NCBI GenBank assembly: GCA_009838975.1
Contig: VXQO01000103.1
Coordinates: forward strand, 1-46,032
Direction: 5' to 3'
Source of the DNA: Gemmatimonadota bacterium
Lineage (GTDB): Bacteria; Gemmatimonadota; Gemmatimonadetes; Longimicrobiales; Gaopeijiaceae
DNA length: 46,032 nt
The notes below the pieces were generated by a model, which did no database searches, was not told where the DNA came from, and saw only the letters and a list, made by a program, of their open reading frames with translations. Below are positions 32,168 to 41,949 of the stretch, piece after piece (the stretch's first letter is position 1; each line of letters begins with the position of its first letter). A program made the translations under genes and the position numbers.

Positions 32168-33730
32168 ATGCAACGGAAACGTGATGCTGCGCTGGTTCTG
32201 GCGCCCGCGCTTCTCCTCGTGGCCTGCTCCTTCGCGCCTCCACCCTCGATGCCGGAGCCCGCTGCCGAGCTTCCCGACTCCTTTGTGGAGAGCCGCGCCG
32301 CGGGCAGCCACGATGCCCGGGAATGGTGGGACGCCTTTCAGGACCCGGTCCTGAACACGGTGGTCGACTCCGTACTGGCCGCGAACTTCGACCTCGCCGA
32401 AGCCGTGGCGCGGGTGCAGCAGGCCCGGGCCCAGGCGGGGATCGCGAGGGCGGGACTTTTCCCCAACGTCCAGGCCAGCGGGACGGCATCCGACCAGGAC
32501 AATCCCAGCAACGCGGGATTCGGGCAACAGTTCCGGGAACTGGCCGGCGGCGAGGACAGCCCCATTCCGGGAGGCTTCGAGTTCCCGGACCGCCTCGGCA
32601 TCACCACCTATTCGCTGGGTGTAGACTTCGCCTACGAGCTCGATTTCTGGGGCCGGGCCCGCAACGACTCCAGGGCGGCGGTCATGCAATACCTGGCGTC
32701 GGAGTCGGACTACCGTGCCGCCCGCATCGGCGTTTTGTCCGAGACGATCACCACCTACTTCGAGATCGTCGACCTGCGTCGCCGTCTGGTCCTCGCCGGG
32801 GAGACCGTGGACGTCCTTCTCGAACGGGTCGAACTGGCCGAGACCCGGTACGACCGCGGCCTGGTGACCTCTTTCGAACTCTACCAGGTGCGCCAGGAGC
32901 TGAGGAACACCCAGGCCGCGCTTCCACAGCTCGAGAGCCAGCTGGTGAACGCCGAAGGGCGCCTCGCCGTGCTGCTGGGCGGATTCCGGTCCAAACTGGA
33001 CGCCATTCTGCCCGATTCCCTGGCGCCCATGCCGCCGGGCGATCCGGTCGCCGCCGGTGTCCCCGCCGATCTCCTGCTCCAGCGGCCTGACGTGCGCGCC
33101 GCGGGCGAGCGTCTGGAGGCCGCCCGGTTCTCGATCGGAGCGCGGCGGGCCGAACTGCTGCCGTCGCTGTCCTTCAGCGGAACGATCGGCCTCCAGGCCG
33201 CCGAGGTCGACGGGCTCTTCAACGTGGACCAGTGGTTCCGGAACCTGATCGGCAACCTGACCGCGCCGATCTTCCAGGGTGGACGGATCAGGAGCAACAT
33301 CGCGCTCGCACATGCGAACTTCAGCCAGGCCGCCGCCGCCTACGGGCGAACGGTGGTGACGGCCGTGCACGAGGTGGAGGGCGCGCTCGCGGCGCTGGAC
33401 AACGAGGGGCGCCGCCACGAATTCCTGCAGTCGCAACGCGAAGAGGCGATGGCGTCCGTGGCGTTGCAGTCGGAGCGTTATGCGTCCGGCGTGGCGGGCT
33501 ACACCGACTACCTTGACGCGCTGCGCGCCCTGCTGAACGTGGAGTCGACGCTGGCGGGGGCCCGGCGCGACCTCGCCCTCGCGCGGCTCTCGGTGCACCG
33601 TGCTCTCGGGGGCGAGTGGACCGAGCCGCCGGAGACGCTCGAAGGGCCGCGGATGGTGCCTGGCGGCGGGACCGATGGGTCTGCCGGGACCGGTGCAACC
33701 AATGGAAACCTGCAAGAAGGGAACGAATAG
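32168..33730 (+). CDS. TolC/OprM-type outer-membrane efflux lipoprotein (NodT family)
   Basis: 520 aa from ATG 32168; an in-frame ATG at 32139 is possible but adds non-signal residues. Lipoprotein signal MQRKRDAALVLAPALLLVACS. The two OEP repeats are present: first WWDAFQDPVLNTVVDSVLAANFDLAEAVARVQQARAQAGIARAGLFPNVQASG, then DFAYELDFWGRARNDSRAAVMQYL; second repeat from LLLQRPDVRAAGERLEAARFSIGARRAELLPSLSFSG. These are the D-L-x-E-A-x-x-R and R-P-D-V-R-x-A motifs of this family. The protein forms the trimeric outer-membrane channel for the adaptor and pump encoded directly after it. Confidence 0.95.
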   Translation: MQRKRDAALVLAPALLLVACSFAPPPSMPEPAAELPDSFVESRAAGSHDAREWWDAFQDPVLNTVVDSVLAANFDLAEAVARVQQARAQAGIARAGLFPNVQASGTASDQDNPSNAGFGQQFRELAGGEDSPIPGGFEFPDRLGITTYSLGVDFAYELDFWGRARNDSRAAVMQYLASESDYRAARIGVLSETITTYFEIVDLRRRLVLAGETVDVLLERVELAETRYDRGLVTSFELYQVRQELRNTQAALPQLESQLVNAEGRLAVLLGGFRSKLDAILPDSLAPMPPGDPVAAGVPADLLLQRPDVRAAGERLEAARFSIGARRAELLPSLSFSGTIGLQAAEVDGLFNVDQWFRNLIGNLTAPIFQGGRIRSNIALAHANFSQAAAAYGRTVVTAVHEVEGALAALDNEGRRHEFLQSQREEAMASVALQSERYASGVAGYTDYLDALRALLNVESTLAGARRDLALARLSVHRALGGEWTEPPETLEGPRMVPGGGTDGSAGTGATNGNLQEGNE

Positions 33731-34957
33731 ATGAGTCGCCTTCGCACTCGGCTCTTGCCGGTAGGGATTCTTCTGGGCGCTGTCGTCATTGCCGTCGTCA
33801 TGGTCCAGCTCCGCCCCGAGCCTCCGCTGAGAGAGCCGCCTTCGCGGCTCCCCTTCGTCACGACCGCTGCCGCCGAGGCGCTGCAGGGATCGATTCCGGT
33901 CTTTGGCGCAGGCACCGTGCGGCCGCGCGCCGAGATCGACGTCGCCGCCGAGGTCAGCGGCAAGGTCGCCTGGGTGGCCCCGGCGTTCCAGAGCGGGGGA
34001 AGGGTAGGCGCGGGAGATGTTCTGTTCCGCATCGACGACGCGGACTACCAGAACCGCGTACAGCAGGCGCGCGCCAACGTGGCGGCACAGCAGGTGGCTC
34101 TGCTTCAGGCCGAGGAAGAGGCACGGATCGCGCGTGCCGAGTACGAGGGCTTCCAACGGCGCAGGTCGGATGGCACAGCATCGGGTCAGGCGAGTCCGCT
34201 GACGCTCAGGGAACCTCAGCTTCAGGCGGCCCGGGCGGCGCTGGCCAGGGACAGTGCTTCGCTGGCCGACGCCGAGCTGGCTCTCTCGCGCACCGAGGTG
34301 ACGGCGCCGTTCAGTGGCATCGTGCGTATGGAGACGGTCGACCCGGGCCAGTTCGTCGGCCCCGGGCAGAGCGTTGGACGCCTCTACGCCGACGACGCAG
34401 TCGAGGTCGTGGTGCCGCTGTCGGACCAGGACGCCGCGCTGATCTCCGGACTGTGGGAGCTCGCGGCCGGTGACGGCAACCGACGGGTGACGGCCGCCGT
34501 TTCGGCCGAGTATGGCGACATGGTCTACTCATGGAGCGGATACGTGGACCGCGCCGAGACCGCGCTCGACGAGCAGACCCGCACGATCGACGTCGTTGTG
34601 CGCATCCCGCGTCCCATGGCGGGAGGCACCCCGGCCGACGATGACATCACGGGCGACGGCGACGCCTCCTCGATGCGCGAGGCCCCTCCCCTGCTGGTCG
34701 GCCAGTTCGTGGAGGTGCAGATCGACGGGGCCTCTCCCGAGCGCTACTTCGCGATCCCGCGTGCCGCGCTCAGAACGGGGAACGAGGTGTGGGCGCTGCG
34801 CGGGGGGAACTTGCTGACGATCGTCCCGGTTCGCGTGCTGCAGCGCGCCGACGAGGTGGTGTACGCCACGGGCGGTCTCGAGGACGGGCAGCAGGTGGTG
34901 GTGAGCGGCATCCAGATCGCCACCGAAGGGATGGCCGTCCGCACGGGCGTCGAATGA
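33731..34957 (+). CDS. RND efflux periplasmic adaptor (HlyD/MFP family)
   Basis: 408 aa, starting directly after the TolC-type stop. A single N-terminal membrane anchor (LLPVGILLGAVVIAVVMVQL), then lipoyl-type strands VFGAGTVRPRAEIDVAAEVSGKVAWVAPAFQSGGRVGAGDVLFRID, a coiled-coil hairpin (VQQARANVAAQQVALLQAEEEARIARAEY and AARAALARDSASLADAELALSRTEVTAPFSGIV), then beta-barrel and membrane-proximal domains ending with IATEGMAVRTG. It links the pump and the outer-membrane channel. The stop overlaps the start of the RND gene (ATGA). Confidence 0.95.
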   Translation: MSRLRTRLLPVGILLGAVVIAVVMVQLRPEPPLREPPSRLPFVTTAAAEALQGSIPVFGAGTVRPRAEIDVAAEVSGKVAWVAPAFQSGGRVGAGDVLFRIDDADYQNRVQQARANVAAQQVALLQAEEEARIARAEYEGFQRRRSDGTASGQASPLTLREPQLQAARAALARDSASLADAELALSRTEVTAPFSGIVRMETVDPGQFVGPGQSVGRLYADDAVEVVVPLSDQDAALISGLWELAAGDGNRRVTAAVSAEYGDMVYSWSGYVDRAETALDEQTRTIDVVVRIPRPMAGGTPADDDITGDGDASSMREAPPLLVGQFVEVQIDGASPERYFAIPRAALRTGNEVWALRGGNLLTIVPVRVLQRADEVVYATGGLEDGQQVVVSGIQIATEGMAVRTGVE

Positions 34958-37900
34958 GCCGGGAGGACGGCCTCCGGCCCCGGGAGAAGCGCGGGCCGGT
35001 AGGCTACATGGCGCGAAACGGCGTCGCGGCCAACCTCCTGATGTTCTTCATCCTCATCGCGGGCTTCTTTTCGCTCACGACCCTCGTGCAGGAGGTCTTC
35101 CCCGAGATCTCCATGGATCGCGTCCACATCTCGGTTCCCTATCCCGGCGCCACCCCGGACGAGATCGAGGAATCGATCGTCCTCAAGATCGAGGAACAGA
35201 TCGAGGGCGTCGAAGGCCTGAAGCAGATCAGGTCCACGGTGTCGGAGGGCGGCGGGTCGGTCGTGGCCGAGATCGAGCGGGGAGGGGACCTCAGTCGCTT
35301 CCTCGACGACATCAAGGCACAGATCGACAGGATACAGACCTTCCCGGCGGGTGCCGAGCGCCCCGAGGTCACCGAAGTGACCAACCGGCAGAGCGTCATC
35401 CGTCTCGTGGTTTACGGGGACGTTTCCGAACGCACCCTCAAGGAACTCGCGTACCGGACCGAGGACGCGCTCTCCGCTCTCCCGGAGGTCTCCTATGTCG
35501 AGACGACCGGCGTGCGAGAGTACGAAATCTCGATCGAAGTCCCGCTGCAGCGCCTGCGGGCCCTGGGCCTGACGCTGCGGGATGTCTCGGCCGCCGTGCG
35601 CGGGGGCTCCCTGGATCTCTCGGCCGGGAGCATCGACACCCGTGAGGAGGAAGTGCGGATCCGCACCACGGGGCAGAACTACACGCAGCAGGATTTCGAG
35701 GAGATCATCGTCGTCAGCCGCGCCGACGGCACCGTCGTCCGCCTGGGGGATATCGCCGAGGTGCGGGACGGCTTCCGCGACGTGGACCTGATCGGCCGCT
35801 ATCAGGGACAGCCCGCCGCATACGTCGAGGTGTTCCGGACCGCCGACGAGAAGGCGCTCGAGATCGTGGATGCGGTCGAGGTGCACCTCGAGGCCGAGTT
35901 GATTCCCTCGCTCCCGGCGGGGGTCGGACTCGAGATCTGGAACAACGACGCCGACATCCTGCAGGACCGCCTGGGCCTGCTCGTAAAGAACGGACTTCTG
36001 GGACTGGCCCTCGTGCTGATCGCACTGGCGCTCTTCCTGGAGATCAGGCTGGCGTTCTGGGTGGCGGTGGGAATCGCGGTCTCGTTCGTGGGCACCTTCG
36101 GGGTCATGGCGATGCTGGGCGTGTCCATCAACCTGATGTCGCTCTTCGCCTTCATCCTGGCGGTCGGGATCGTGGTGGACGACGCGATCGTCGTGGGGGA
36201 GAACATCTACGCCGAACGGGAACGGGGGCACAGGGGGGTTGTCGCGTCGATCCGGGGCACTCGCAGGATCACGGGGCCCGTGATCTTCGCGGTACTGACC
36301 ACGGTGGTGGCCTTCTGCCCGCTCTTCTTCATCCCCAGCTCAATCGGAAGCATCGTCGGCGAGATCCCGATCATCGTGATCTCGGTTCTGGTCTTCTCGC
36401 TGATCGAGTCCCTTCTCGTCCTGCCGAACCACCTCTCCCACCTTCCCGCCCCTCGTGGCAGTGTGTCGGGACGCATGCCGCACGCGGTTACCCGGATCCA
36501 GTCCCGGGTGGAATACGGACTCAAATGGGTGATCAACGGACCGCTCGACCGGAGTCTGCGCTTTGCGACGGGCCGGCCTGGACTCGTGATCGCGACCGGC
36601 ATCGGGATGGTCATCGTCTCGGTCGCGATGATTCCGGCGGGGATCATCAAGGTCGACTTCATGCCGTCGGTGGAAGCCGACCTCGTGACCGCCAGCCTGG
36701 AGATGCCCGAGGGCACGCCCGTACAGCGGACATCCGAGGTGGCGGGAAGGTTGGAATCGGCGGGATACCAGGCGATCGGACGGCTGGCATCGAGCAGCGG
36801 CGAAGACAGTGAAGACCTCGTTACCGGCGTCAACGTCACGATCGGCCAGCCCGCGCGGCAGAGCGGACCCGGGGGAGACGCGGCCACTGCGGCCCGTCCG
36901 CGGGCCAACATCGCAGCCGTCGAATTCAAGCTCGTCAGCCCCGACGAGCGCGACGTGTCCGCGACCGACATGCAGCAGGAGTGGCGCGAGGCGGTCGGTG
37001 CTCTTCCCGAGGCGAAATCACTGGCCATCTCGGCCGAGTTGATCAGCTTCGGTGCCCCCGTCCATGTCGAACTCTCCCACCCGGATCCCGACCGGCTCCC
37101 CCCGGTCGGCGATGCGGTGATGGTGAGACTCCGCGAGTTCGCCGGCGTTTTCGACGTTCAGGCGGACCAGGAGCAGGGCCTGAGGGAGATCCAGCTCGAC
37201 CTGCTTCCGGAAGCGCGCACCCTCGGGCTCACACTGGACAACCTCGCCAGGCAGGTTCGCTCCGCCTTCTTCGGGGACGAAGCCCTGCGAGTGCAGCGCG
37301 GACGGGAAGACATGCGAGTCTACGTACGGCTTCCCGAGGAAGAGCGTAACGCCATTTCCGACGTAGAGGGCTACCTGGTCCGCACACCGGGCGGCGGCGA
37401 GGTGCCGCTGGGACGGGTCGCTTCGGTCCGGTTCGGCAGCTCGCCCACGACGATCCACCGGAAGGACGGGCAGCGGGTTCTCACCGTCACGGCCGACGTA
37501 AACACGGCCGTCGTGACGGGCGACGAAGTCACCAACCTGCTGGAGGGCTCGATCCTCCCCGAAATCGCCAGCCTCAACCCGGGGCTGACCTATTCGTTCG
37601 GCGGCGAACAACAGGAGCAGGTCGAGTCCTTCGGCGCACTCGGCGGTGGTTTCGCTTTGGCCCTGCTGGCCATCTACGCGCTCCTGGCCATCCCGTTCGG
37701 GTCGTACACCAAGCCGCTGATCATCATGGCGGCGATCCCGTTCGGGATCATCGGCGCCGTCCTGGGCCATGTCATTCTCGGTCTCCAGATGGCGATCATG
37801 TCGCTGTTCGGCATCATTGGACTGAGCGGCGTGGTCGTGAACGACTCGCTCGTCATGATCGACTTCATCAACGAGCGACTGCGCCAGGGCATGCCGGGCC

Positions 37901-38133
37901 GCGAAGCGATCATCGAGGGCGCCAAGGCCCGCTTCCGCCCGATTCTCCTGACCTCGATCACCACGTTCCTCGGCGTGGCTCCCCTGGTGTTCGAGACCAG
38001 TCTCCAGGCGCAGTTCCTGATCCCGATGGCGGCGTCGCTCGGCTTCGGGATCCTGTTCGCGACCGTGGTGCTGATGATGATCGTGCCCGCGCTGGCGATG
38101 GTGCAGCACAGGGTGATGGGGGGACGGGTGTAG
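34954..38133 (+). CDS. RND-family multidrug/heavy-metal efflux transporter
   Basis: 1059 aa, the family's usual length. TM1 is GVAANLLMFFILIAGFFSLTTLVQEVFPEI followed by the porter domain with YPGATPDEIEESIVLKIEEQIEGVEGLKQIRS. TM4 holds the Asp pair in AVGIVVDDAIVVGENIYAE. In TM10 the sequence is GIIGLSGVVVNDSLVMIDF; the position of the AcrB proton-relay Lys940 appears to be Val, as in a branch of RND proteins distinct from AcrB. The final GFGILFATVVLMMIVPALAMVQHR is TM12. Starts with ATG overlapping the adaptor stop. Substrate unknown. Confidence 0.93.
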   Translation: MSREDGLRPREKRGPVGYMARNGVAANLLMFFILIAGFFSLTTLVQEVFPEISMDRVHISVPYPGATPDEIEESIVLKIEEQIEGVEGLKQIRSTVSEGGGSVVAEIERGGDLSRFLDDIKAQIDRIQTFPAGAERPEVTEVTNRQSVIRLVVYGDVSERTLKELAYRTEDALSALPEVSYVETTGVREYEISIEVPLQRLRALGLTLRDVSAAVRGGSLDLSAGSIDTREEEVRIRTTGQNYTQQDFEEIIVVSRADGTVVRLGDIAEVRDGFRDVDLIGRYQGQPAAYVEVFRTADEKALEIVDAVEVHLEAELIPSLPAGVGLEIWNNDADILQDRLGLLVKNGLLGLALVLIALALFLEIRLAFWVAVGIAVSFVGTFGVMAMLGVSINLMSLFAFILAVGIVVDDAIVVGENIYAERERGHRGVVASIRGTRRITGPVIFAVLTTVVAFCPLFFIPSSIGSIVGEIPIIVISVLVFSLIESLLVLPNHLSHLPAPRGSVSGRMPHAVTRIQSRVEYGLKWVINGPLDRSLRFATGRPGLVIATGIGMVIVSVAMIPAGIIKVDFMPSVEADLVTASLEMPEGTPVQRTSEVAGRLESAGYQAIGRLASSSGEDSEDLVTGVNVTIGQPARQSGPGGDAATAARPRANIAAVEFKLVSPDERDVSATDMQQEWREAVGALPEAKSLAISAELISFGAPVHVELSHPDPDRLPPVGDAVMVRLREFAGVFDVQADQEQGLREIQLDLLPEARTLGLTLDNLARQVRSAFFGDEALRVQRGREDMRVYVRLPEEERNAISDVEGYLVRTPGGGEVPLGRVASVRFGSSPTTIHRKDGQRVLTVTADVNTAVVTGDEVTNLLEGSILPEIASLNPGLTYSFGGEQQEQVESFGALGGGFALALLAIYALLAIPFGSYTKPLIIMAAIPFGIIGAVLGHVILGLQMAIMSLFGIIGLSGVVVNDSLVMIDFINERLRQGMPGREAIIEGAKARFRPILLTSITTFLGVAPLVFETSLQAQFLIPMAASLGFGILFATVVLMMIVPALAMVQHRVMGGRV

Positions 38134-38140
38134 GGAGGGT

Positions 38141-39112
38141 TCAGCGCCGGATCACGGATTCACGTCTCCGGTCGTTGTCGCGACCGTCGCGGGGGTCCGG
38201 GCCGATCTCGACGGGAAGGTCATCGCGGGTCCCCCAGTCGCGCCAGCTGCCGTCGTAGAAGAGGATGTCGAGGCCGTTCATGCGCGCCGCCATGTAGACT
38301 ACGCTGGCCCGCATCCCGATCATGCAGTAGGTGACGTGTGTCCTGCCCTCGCCAGCGCCGTGTCGCTCCAGGATGCGTGTGATCCGGTCGCGCGGCAGGA
38401 AACGGGTGTTGTTGGCGGGGTCCATGAGCTCTTCCCAGTAGAGCTGGGCCGCGCCGGGGATGTGGCCGGGGTTCACCGTGCCGCCCAGTCCGCCGTCGGT
38501 GCCGGTGTACTCGTCGTCGGGACGCGCGTCGAGCAGCACGACCGAGGCGTCGTCGAGACGCTCGTGCACCCAGTCGGCCGATACGCGGAAATCGACGGGG
38601 TCGTTCGCGGCCACGTCGCCGGGCTCGACCGGGAGCGCTTCGCCGCTCTCGACCGGTCCGCCGGCGGCTTTCCAGTCCGCGATGCCGCCATTGAGCAGGA
38701 ATGCGCGGTCACCGAGGCCAAGGAAATCGAAAGTCACCCACGTGCGGGCGGTGGCCGTCATGCTCGTGCCGTATATGACCACCTTCGAGTCGCGTGTAAT
38801 GCCCGCCGCGCGGAGGGCGTCGACTATCTCATCCACCTCCGGAAACTCGACGATCCAGCCTTCCTCGCCTTCCCAGGTGATGTCCTGGAAACTCAGAGGG
38901 CGGGCTCCGGCGATGTGCTCATCCGCGAACTCGCCCGGCCGGCGCTCGGCTTCGACGACCACCACGTCCTCGTCTCCGATGTGGGTCAGCAGCCATTCGA
39001 CCTCGACGAGCGGATCAACCGGCATGGATTGCAGGCGCGGTTCCTGAGGGGTGAGCGGTGCGGCGAAGACGACGGCGCACACGGCGGGGGCAAGGAGGGG
39101 TGACTTCTTCAT
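38141..39112 (-). CDS. Exported two-domain rhodanese-like sulfurtransferase
   Basis: 323 aa from ATG 39112, the start of a signal peptide (KKSPLLAPAVCAVVFAAPLT). Two rhodanese domains: an N-terminal inactive one (VDPLVEVEWLLTHIGDEDVVVVEAERRPGEFADEHIAGARPLSF) and a C-terminal active one (VVLLDARPDDEYTG, GHIPGAAQLYWEEL) with the catalytic Cys in VTYCMIGMRASVVYMAARM (C-x-x-G-x-R-A). Layout resembles thiosulfate or mercaptopyruvate sulfurtransferases (SseA-type). The third gene of a run lipoprotein-TonB receptor-rhodanese; 16 nt separates it from the receptor gene. Periplasmic location is inferred. Confidence 0.9.
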   Translation of the reverse strand: MKKSPLLAPAVCAVVFAAPLTPQEPRLQSMPVDPLVEVEWLLTHIGDEDVVVVEAERRPGEFADEHIAGARPLSFQDITWEGEEGWIVEFPEVDEIVDALRAAGITRDSKVVIYGTSMTATARTWVTFDFLGLGDRAFLLNGGIADWKAAGGPVESGEALPVEPGDVAANDPVDFRVSADWVHERLDDASVVLLDARPDDEYTGTDGGLGGTVNPGHIPGAAQLYWEELMDPANNTRFLPRDRITRILERHGAGEGRTHVTYCMIGMRASVVYMAARMNGLDILFYDGSWRDWGTRDDLPVEIGPDPRDGRDNDRRRESVIRR

Positions 39113-39128
39113 CGGCGCTGGTCCTCGC

Positions 39129-41342
39129 TCAGAAACGGGAGGTGACGGTAATCCGGAAGCTTCGCGTGGCCCCCGGGTTCCGCTCCTGGACATCCACGTA
39201 TTCGGCCTGAAGAAGGTTGGCGATCTTGGCCTGGATGTCCATGTCCCGGACGGTCGTGTTCACGCGCAGGTCGACCACCGTGATGTCGCCCCGTTCGTCG
39301 AGCGGAAATGCCAGCACCTGTTCCGCGCGGCTCCGGTACCGCACGTCGAGCGCGACCCGGTCCGCCCACCCCGAAAGCGTGGTGGTGAGGTTGTGGGTCG
39401 ACCTGTATACCAGGGGACGCTCCGTCGCGTGGTCCCTGGTATCGAGGAAGAGATAGGTGCTCTGCAGGTTGAGCCTTCCGGGTATCAGACCGAATTGCGC
39501 GCCTAGATCGAGGCCGCGGACCCGTGCCTCGGAGACGTTACGGAACTGGAAGGTCAGGACCTGGCCCGGCGCACCGGATACCTCGATCAGCCCCTCGTAC
39601 TCGCTCCAGAAGAGGCCCGCGTCGACCCACAGGCGGTTCGTGGGGCTGACGGTCGCACCCACCTCACCGGCCCACGCCGACTCGCCCCGGAGCTCGAGAT
39701 TCGGGACGACACGGAACCCGAACACCTTCGTCGAACTGTACTGCTCGGCTACGCTGGGCGCACGGTATCCCCGGCTGAGCGACGTACGCAGACTCACGCG
39801 CTCGGACGGCGTGAAGACGACGCCGACCTTGGGATTGAGTGAGAGGTCGTCCTCCACCGCCGAGGCGCGGTGGCTGTCGATCCGGATTCCCGTGGTGCCC
39901 CGCAGCCTTTCCGAGAACTCGATCTCGTCCTGGATGTATACGGCCAGATCGGTCACGCTCGGGGTCGGCTCGAGGAAATTCGAAGTGATACTGGTGTAGG
40001 CGGCCTCGGCACCAGTAGTGAAGGAATGGCGGCCGTCGGTGAACCGGGACACCTGGAGGTCCGTGCCATAGCGGGTGGACCGGTGGAAGTCCTCGTTGTC
40101 GTGGAAGTGATTCTGCGAGCGGACATGGTGAAGCTGGGGGCGGACCTGCACCTTGAGCAGCGGGGTGACGATCGGGGTGGCCGTGATGCCCGCGATGACG
40201 TCGGTGTTGCGAATCCAGTCTCCAAGCTGGGTGGGGTCCACCTCCAGGGGCCGCTCGGGGGAGCGCCAGGTGAAGAACTCCTCCGCGTCGTCCCGCTTCC
40301 AGCTAAGGAAGAGCTCCAGCGGCTTCAGCGATTCGGCACCGAAGACGGTCTTGGCCCTCATGCGCCACCTCTGCAGGTCGCCGTTCTGCCTGAAGCCATC
40401 CGAACCCTCGCGACCGAACATGACGGTTGCATCCGCGCTGCCGATCCGGCGCGCGTGCTGGATCTGGAGCCCCTGCATGTTGAGACGCTCTTCGGTGAAG
40501 CTCATCTCGCCGGGCGTGTCATATATGCCGTAGTAGCCGCGCACGACGGTCCGCGGACCGTCGATCGGCGGACGAGTGATCACGTTGACCACGCCGCCCA
40601 TCGCATTGGTGCCGAAGAGGGTGGAGTGGGGCCCCTTGACGATCTCGATGCGCTCCACATCGAGGATGGGAAGCATGCCGAAGTCGATGGCCGACCCCAC
40701 GCCACCGAGGACACGGTGTCCATCCACGAGCATCAGCACCCGGCTTCCCACCCCGCGCGCGATTCCGCTCGACCCCCTTATGTCCATCTGGCCTGCGTTG
40801 AAGGTCACACCCGGGGCGTAGGGAAGCGCCTCGTCGAGGCTGGTGACATCCCTGCGCCGCAACTCGTCCCCGCCGATCACCGCGACGCTCACGGGCGCCT
40901 CACCCGGCTGTGCATTGCCCCGGTTGGCCGTCACGGTGACTCCCGGCACTTCGAAGAGCGTCCTCTCAAGACCGATGGTGAGTTGACTTGTGCTCGCGGC
41001 GAGCGGATCAACGGGGTGCTCCAGCGTCCTGAACCCCGCAGCCACCACGACCAGTTGGATGTGGTCGTCGACATCGGGCAGATCGAGCTCGAATCCACCG
41101 TCCTCGCGGGTGTAGGTGCGCAGTTGGGTGGACCGAACGAGCACCTGCGCACGAGAAACCCCTTCGCCCGTTTCGGCGACCACCACGCGGCCCCGAAGCG
41201 TGGTCGTCGGCTGCCCGGACGTGGGCGACGGAACCAGAAGCGCGACCGCCAACAAGGCGACCGCCGCCGCGCGGGGAAACGCCCACGAGCTGCCCCGGGA
41301 GGCCCCCCGGTGCACCCTCCACCGCAAGCCCCGCCGGCCCAT
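39129..41342 (-). CDS. TonB-dependent outer-membrane receptor with carboxypeptidase-regulatory-like domain
   Basis: 737 aa. Signal peptide ends near S-G-Q (about 43), followed by a carboxypeptidase-regulatory-like domain (TTTLRGRVVVAETGEGVSRAQVLVRSTQLRTYTREDGGFEL), then a plug domain (PVSVAVIGGDELRRRDVTSLDEALPYAPGVTFN ... GTNAMGGVVNVITRPP) and a 22-strand-type barrel ending in the terminal Phe (FRITVTSRF). It resembles BtuB/siderophore receptors. No TonB box is evident upstream of the plug. Co-transcribed with the lipoprotein upstream (2 nt gap) and the rhodanese downstream. The ligand is unknown. Confidence 0.95.
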   Translation of the reverse strand: MGRRGLRWRVHRGASRGSSWAFPRAAAVALLAVALLVPSPTSGQPTTTLRGRVVVAETGEGVSRAQVLVRSTQLRTYTREDGGFELDLPDVDDHIQLVVVAAGFRTLEHPVDPLAASTSQLTIGLERTLFEVPGVTVTANRGNAQPGEAPVSVAVIGGDELRRRDVTSLDEALPYAPGVTFNAGQMDIRGSSGIARGVGSRVLMLVDGHRVLGGVGSAIDFGMLPILDVERIEIVKGPHSTLFGTNAMGGVVNVITRPPIDGPRTVVRGYYGIYDTPGEMSFTEERLNMQGLQIQHARRIGSADATVMFGREGSDGFRQNGDLQRWRMRAKTVFGAESLKPLELFLSWKRDDAEEFFTWRSPERPLEVDPTQLGDWIRNTDVIAGITATPIVTPLLKVQVRPQLHHVRSQNHFHDNEDFHRSTRYGTDLQVSRFTDGRHSFTTGAEAAYTSITSNFLEPTPSVTDLAVYIQDEIEFSERLRGTTGIRIDSHRASAVEDDLSLNPKVGVVFTPSERVSLRTSLSRGYRAPSVAEQYSSTKVFGFRVVPNLELRGESAWAGEVGATVSPTNRLWVDAGLFWSEYEGLIEVSGAPGQVLTFQFRNVSEARVRGLDLGAQFGLIPGRLNLQSTYLFLDTRDHATERPLVYRSTHNLTTTLSGWADRVALDVRYRSRAEQVLAFPLDERGDITVVDLRVNTTVRDMDIQAKIANLLQAEYVDVQERNPGATRSFRITVTSRF

Positions 41343-41344
41343 CG

Positions 41345-41794
41345 CTACTGCCGCTGCCAGACGGTGGTCGACACGTTGAGCGGTGGTTCGGTCACCTCCA
41401 CGGTCAGCACGCTGTTGACGAACGTATACGTCCCTCTGGCCTGGACCAGGTTCCCCATCTGCTCCCAGGTCCCGTCGCGTCGCACGGTGTAGGTGCCGGT
41501 GTCGACGATACTCGTGGTTCCCCCAAGGCCATCGGGGATGGTGATGTCCATCGTCATCGTACCGGAAGCCTCCTGCCCTACCGGCGTCGATTGCCGCAGC
41601 GTGAAGGTTCCGGTCGCATCGGGGGGCGTCATGACCGTGCCACCGGTGACGAGAGCCACGATGGATACCAGCGTGTACGTCCCGGAGAGGTCGGGCGGCG
41701 CGTCGTCAGGCTCGACCGGGTCTTCCTCGTCCCCGCAACCCGCCATCAGCAATGCCCCCGCCAGGATCCACCCAGCCCATCCCACACTGCTCAT
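41345..41794 (-). CDS. Small lipoprotein, immunoglobulin-/lipocalin-like beta sheet, unknown function
   Basis: 149 aa from ATG 41794, chosen as the start of the signal peptide SVGWAGWILAGALLMAGC (lipobox M-A-G-C). The mature part starts with an acidic linker (DEEDPVEPDDAP) and continues with alternating strands: LSGTYTLVSIVALVTGG, TGTFTLRQST, ASGTMTMDITIPDG, DTGTYTVRRDGTWEQMG, ARGTYTFVNSVLTVEVTEP. This looks like a lipocalin-like 'lipoprotein of unknown function' with GTYT repeats. It is the first gene of the run ending in the rhodanese; the ProX-type gene is 155 nt away in the opposite direction. Confidence 0.65.
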   Translation of the reverse strand: MSSVGWAGWILAGALLMAGCGDEEDPVEPDDAPPDLSGTYTLVSIVALVTGGTVMTPPDATGTFTLRQSTPVGQEASGTMTMDITIPDGLGGTTSIVDTGTYTVRRDGTWEQMGNLVQARGTYTFVNSVLTVEVTEPPLNVSTTVWQRQ

Positions 41795-41949
41795 CGACCT
41801 CGGGAAAGTCACGGTTCCTTCTCCCGCACTGGTTCCGGGAATCGCGTGGGCAACGGGCCCGATCCCGGTGTGCCATACTTGGACAACCGGCAACTTCAGT
41901 GACAACGTAAGGTGCTGTCCAGCCTTCCACCAGACGGAAACGCAATCCC

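Noticed and set aside
36127-37900. Loss of proton-relay residues making the RND pump inactive
   Set aside because: The TM4 Asp pair is present and the TM10 V-V-V-N-D sequence is common in a branch of RND transporters, so it is not evidence of decay.
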